Assembly (NCBI GenBank): GCA_964650975.1
Contig: CAZYWA010000332.1
Span: forward strand, 1 to 8,835
DNA length: 8,835 nucleotides
Source: CAZYWA01 sp964650975 [NCBI: uncultured bacterium]
Lineage (GTDB): Bacteria; JADJOY01
Direction: 5' to 3'
Positions 7,272 to 8,835 of this stretch are shown one piece after another. The position numbers and the translations under genes are program-made. The notes beneath the pieces were generated by a model, which worked only from the letters and a program-made list of their open reading frames with translations, did no database searches and was not told the origin of the DNA. Numbering within the stretch: the first letter of the stretch is position 1; every line of letters begins with the position of its first letter.

Positions 7272-8621
7272 TCAGTCCGCCGCCGTCAGGAACCCCAGAT
7301 ACCGCCCCATCCAGTAGGCCTGGATGTAATCGGTGGGCGAGTTCTCGAAGGCGGCGTCGTCGGGGCCGCAGTCGAAGTCGTACGGGCTGCCCTGCCACAT
7401 GTAGTTGACGTTGCAGCGCTCGGCGAATGGATAGGGATAGAGCGCCTGCGGCTGGAACTCGCTCGGGTCGACGATCTCTTGGAGTCCGAGCGCCGTGATG
7501 AGCGCGGGGACGAGCACGCTCACCGGATCGACCTGGGTGCGCGGGTGCGGCGGCTGGATCGCGCGGCGCGGAGGATCGGGATAGGCGTGCAGCGACGTGC
7601 GCGCGTCGTCGATCAGCCACGGGTCGATGGTGCCGGTCACGTCCATCTGCATGTAGTCGAAGAGCGTCTGGTGGGTGTAGCCGGTGAGGTTGTAGAGCCG
7701 CTCCTCGAAGATCGCCGTGTGGTACTGCTTGCGCGCGGGATCGGTCTCGAGGCGGATCAGGTTCCACAGGTTCATGTAGCTCAGGTGGAAGCCGAAGTAC
7801 TGCCAGTAGCGGGTGAGGGTGTCGATGGTGAGGATGTACTCGGGAAGCTCGAGCCGCTCCGATTCGCTCTCGAAGAACGCCTCGCGCGCCGGATCGCCCG
7901 TGACCTGCGCCGCGACCTTCAGGTAGTCGAGCGCGAAGATCGGCAGGATCTCGGGGCCCTTGGTGGTCTTCTCGCCGTCGACGTCGACGATGAGGTAGTG
8001 GTCGGCGATCAGGCGGTCCATGACCTCGGGCACGTCGGAGGCGATCGTGGCGCGCATGTCGGAGTCGTCGATCAGGTCGTAGACGAGCGACAGGCTGTAG
8101 AACCAGCCCGTGTACTGGTCGCGGCTGGTGTTGCCGCGCCACAGATTGCCGGCGTACGGCCCGTCGCCGAGCACGTGGCAGTCGGTCTCGCCGACGCAGT
8201 CGTTGAGGCCTAGCTCGGGCACTCCGAGCGGGCCGACGAAGCGCGCGATGAAGCCGGGCTTGCCGGTGGCGTGCAGCAGCGTGTCGAGATACGCGACCTC
8301 CCTGCGCGCGTTCTCCTTCGCCACGGGCTCGCCCGTGACCGCGTAGCGATACGCCTCGCCCGCCAGGTACTGGCCGGTCCAGATGCAGCTATCGCCGGTA
8401 TCTTCCCACTGCACCACCTCTGTGGAATCCGGGGACGCGAACACGGTGCGCAGGCTGCCGCCCAGGAAGGGCGCGTGCCATTCCTGGAAGTTGGCGTCGT
8501 AGGCCCGTGCCTTCGCGGCGAGCGGTCCCTCGACGGAGGCGTGCGGCGACGCTCCCGACGAGCCGCAGCCGGCGGCGAGCGCGGCGAGAAGGCAGGCCCC
8601 GAGCGAGCCGAAGCGACCCAC
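7272..8621 (-). CDS. Predicted lipoprotein with alpha/alpha-toroid-like domain, function unknown
   Basis: From GTG 8621 this encodes 449 residues starting MGRFGSLGACLLAALAAGC, a short lipoprotein signal with the acylated cysteine at residue 19. The frame stays open to GTG 8669 (16 more residues, Arg-rich), which is the alternative start. Neither has a good ribosome site. The mature protein is helical, with patterned aromatic blocks: DTGDSCIWTGQYLAGEAYRY at 74-93, SRDQYTGWFYSLSLVYDLI at 166-184, and a closing DYIQAYWMGRYLGF. Repeated helix pairs with conserved W, Y and D are what I associate with six-hairpin (alpha/alpha toroid) proteins related to glycosidases and epimerases, but I cannot name a substrate or confirm a catalytic pair. 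Cysteines at 79, 142, 148, 403 and 418 suggest an oxidising, extracytoplasmic site. It is the first gene of the leftward group and abuts the membrane protein gene. Confidence 0.85.
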   Translation of the reverse strand: MGRFGSLGACLLAALAAGCGSSGASPHASVEGPLAAKARAYDANFQEWHAPFLGGSLRTVFASPDSTEVVQWEDTGDSCIWTGQYLAGEAYRYAVTGEPVAKENARREVAYLDTLLHATGKPGFIARFVGPLGVPELGLNDCVGETDCHVLGDGPYAGNLWRGNTSRDQYTGWFYSLSLVYDLIDDSDMRATIASDVPEVMDRLIADHYLIVDVDGEKTTKGPEILPIFALDYLKVAAQVTGDPAREAFFESESERLELPEYILTIDTLTRYWQYFGFHLSYMNLWNLIRLETDPARKQYHTAIFEERLYNLTGYTHQTLFDYMQMDVTGTIDPWLIDDARTSLHAYPDPPRRAIQPPHPRTQVDPVSVLVPALITALGLQEIVDPSEFQPQALYPYPFAERCNVNYMWQGSPYDFDCGPDDAAFENSPTDYIQAYWMGRYLGFLTAAD

Positions 8622-8680
8622 GCCGCCGATGCTACACCGGCCTCGGGCTCGCGGGCGGGGTCCAGTCACTCGGAGCCGAT

Positions 8681-8703
8681 GGAGGGACCGGCTCTGCCGG
8701 TCC
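8681..8703 (+). repeat. REP-like palindromic element, copy B
   Basis: GGAG (8681-8684) precedes a perfect 8-base stem, GGACCGGC (8685-8692) with GCCGGTCC (8696-8703), around a TCT loop. It shares the GGAG plus GG-start stem layout with copies A, C and D but has a different inner stem and a shorter loop, so it is the most diverged member. It lies in the region 5' of the lipoprotein gene. Confidence 0.5.
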
Positions 8704-8736
8704 GGGCTCCTTCTGGTGTGCCAGCGAGCGATCGAC

Positions 8737-8766
8737 TTGGAGGGACGCGGTCCCTCGCGTCCGCAG
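8737..8766 (+). repeat. REP-like palindromic element, copy C (left half of an inverted pair)
   Basis: TTGGAG is followed by stem GGACGCG (8743-8749), loop GTCCCT, stem CGCGTCC (8756-8762) and then GCAG. A mutually exclusive hairpin, GAGGGAC (8740-8746) with GTCCCTC (8750-8756), is also possible. The element matches copy D on the opposite strand at 25 of 30 positions, and four of the five differences are compensated stem pairs. Confidence 0.65.
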
Positions 8767-8787
8767 CGGCTGAAGCAAGATGGACGT

Positions 8788-8817
8788 CTGCGGCTGCGAG
8801 GGACCGCAGCCCTCCGA
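8788..8817 (-). repeat. REP-like palindromic element, copy D (right half of an inverted pair)
   Basis: Read on the minus strand: TCGGAG, stem GGCTGCG (8811-8805), loop GTCCCT, stem CGCAGCC (8798-8792), then GCAG. The loop and the flanks are identical to copy C except one base before GGAG. The stem differs at two base pairs, both still paired. C and D face each other across a 21-base spacer (8767-8787). This is the arrangement called REPIN when REP elements occur as inverted doublets. Confidence 0.65.
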
Positions 8818-8835
8818 CTAACCCGGATTATTCAT

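Noticed and set aside
6489-8213. Plus-strand open frame of 574 codons across the lipoprotein and membrane-protein genes
   Set aside because: Its composition (Glu/Arg/Val/Asp repeats) is typical of antisense translation of GC-rich genes. The minus-strand frames have signal peptides, membrane spans and coherent aromatic motifs, and abut each other exactly.
8682-8804. GAGGGAC occurring three times at exact 58-base spacing (8682, 8740, 8798), looking like a tandem array
   Set aside because: Sequence between the copies does not align. The first two belong to the same part of REP-like copies B and C, while the third comes from the complement of the loop and stem of inverted copy D. The equal spacing looks like coincidence, not a satellite or CRISPR-like array.

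Overview
The window is 8.8 kb of GC-rich bacterial chromosome. Third-codon positions are overwhelmingly G or C, which is also why long spurious antisense reading frames are common. Gene content (an AddA helicase-nuclease, a DUF1554-type secreted domain, an export-targeted toroid-like lipoprotein) and base composition suggest a GC-rich proteobacterium or myxococcal/deltaproteobacterial relative, perhaps a metagenome-derived genome. Nothing here fixes the taxon. I see no phage, CRISPR, tRNA or rRNA signal.

Layout: The left part (2-4091, + strand) is the end of a gene that is probably addB, overlapping a complete addA. Together they would encode the AddAB double-strand-break resection machine. 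From 4092 to 4859 is a small island of different character: a 141-base gap with a 23-base-period direct repeat, then a lower-GC DUF1554-type gene whose export signal seems to be missing, then a REP-like hairpin. From 4860 to 8621 three genes run leftwards on the - strand in one possible transcript: a lipoprotein with an apparent alpha/alpha-toroid fold, an abutting single-span membrane protein of unknown function, and an aldehyde dehydrogenase with a hydrophobic C-terminal tail. The lipoprotein and membrane protein genes meet at TGA|ATG with no spacer, so they are probably co-translated and may work together at the envelope. The link to the aldehyde dehydrogenase is only by position.

The most notable non-coding feature is a family of four short palindromic elements, one at 4829-4858 and three packed into 8681-8817. 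All share a GGAG tetranucleotide followed by a GC-rich stem-loop. Two of them (8737-8766 and 8788-8817) are inverted copies differing by 5 of 30 bases. Four of those five differences form two compensated base pairs in the stem. This is the architecture of REP/REPIN elements mobilised by RAYT (Y1-type) transposases. It is the best candidate here for something not previously described in this lineage; the protein-coding genes themselves mostly belong to recognisable families.
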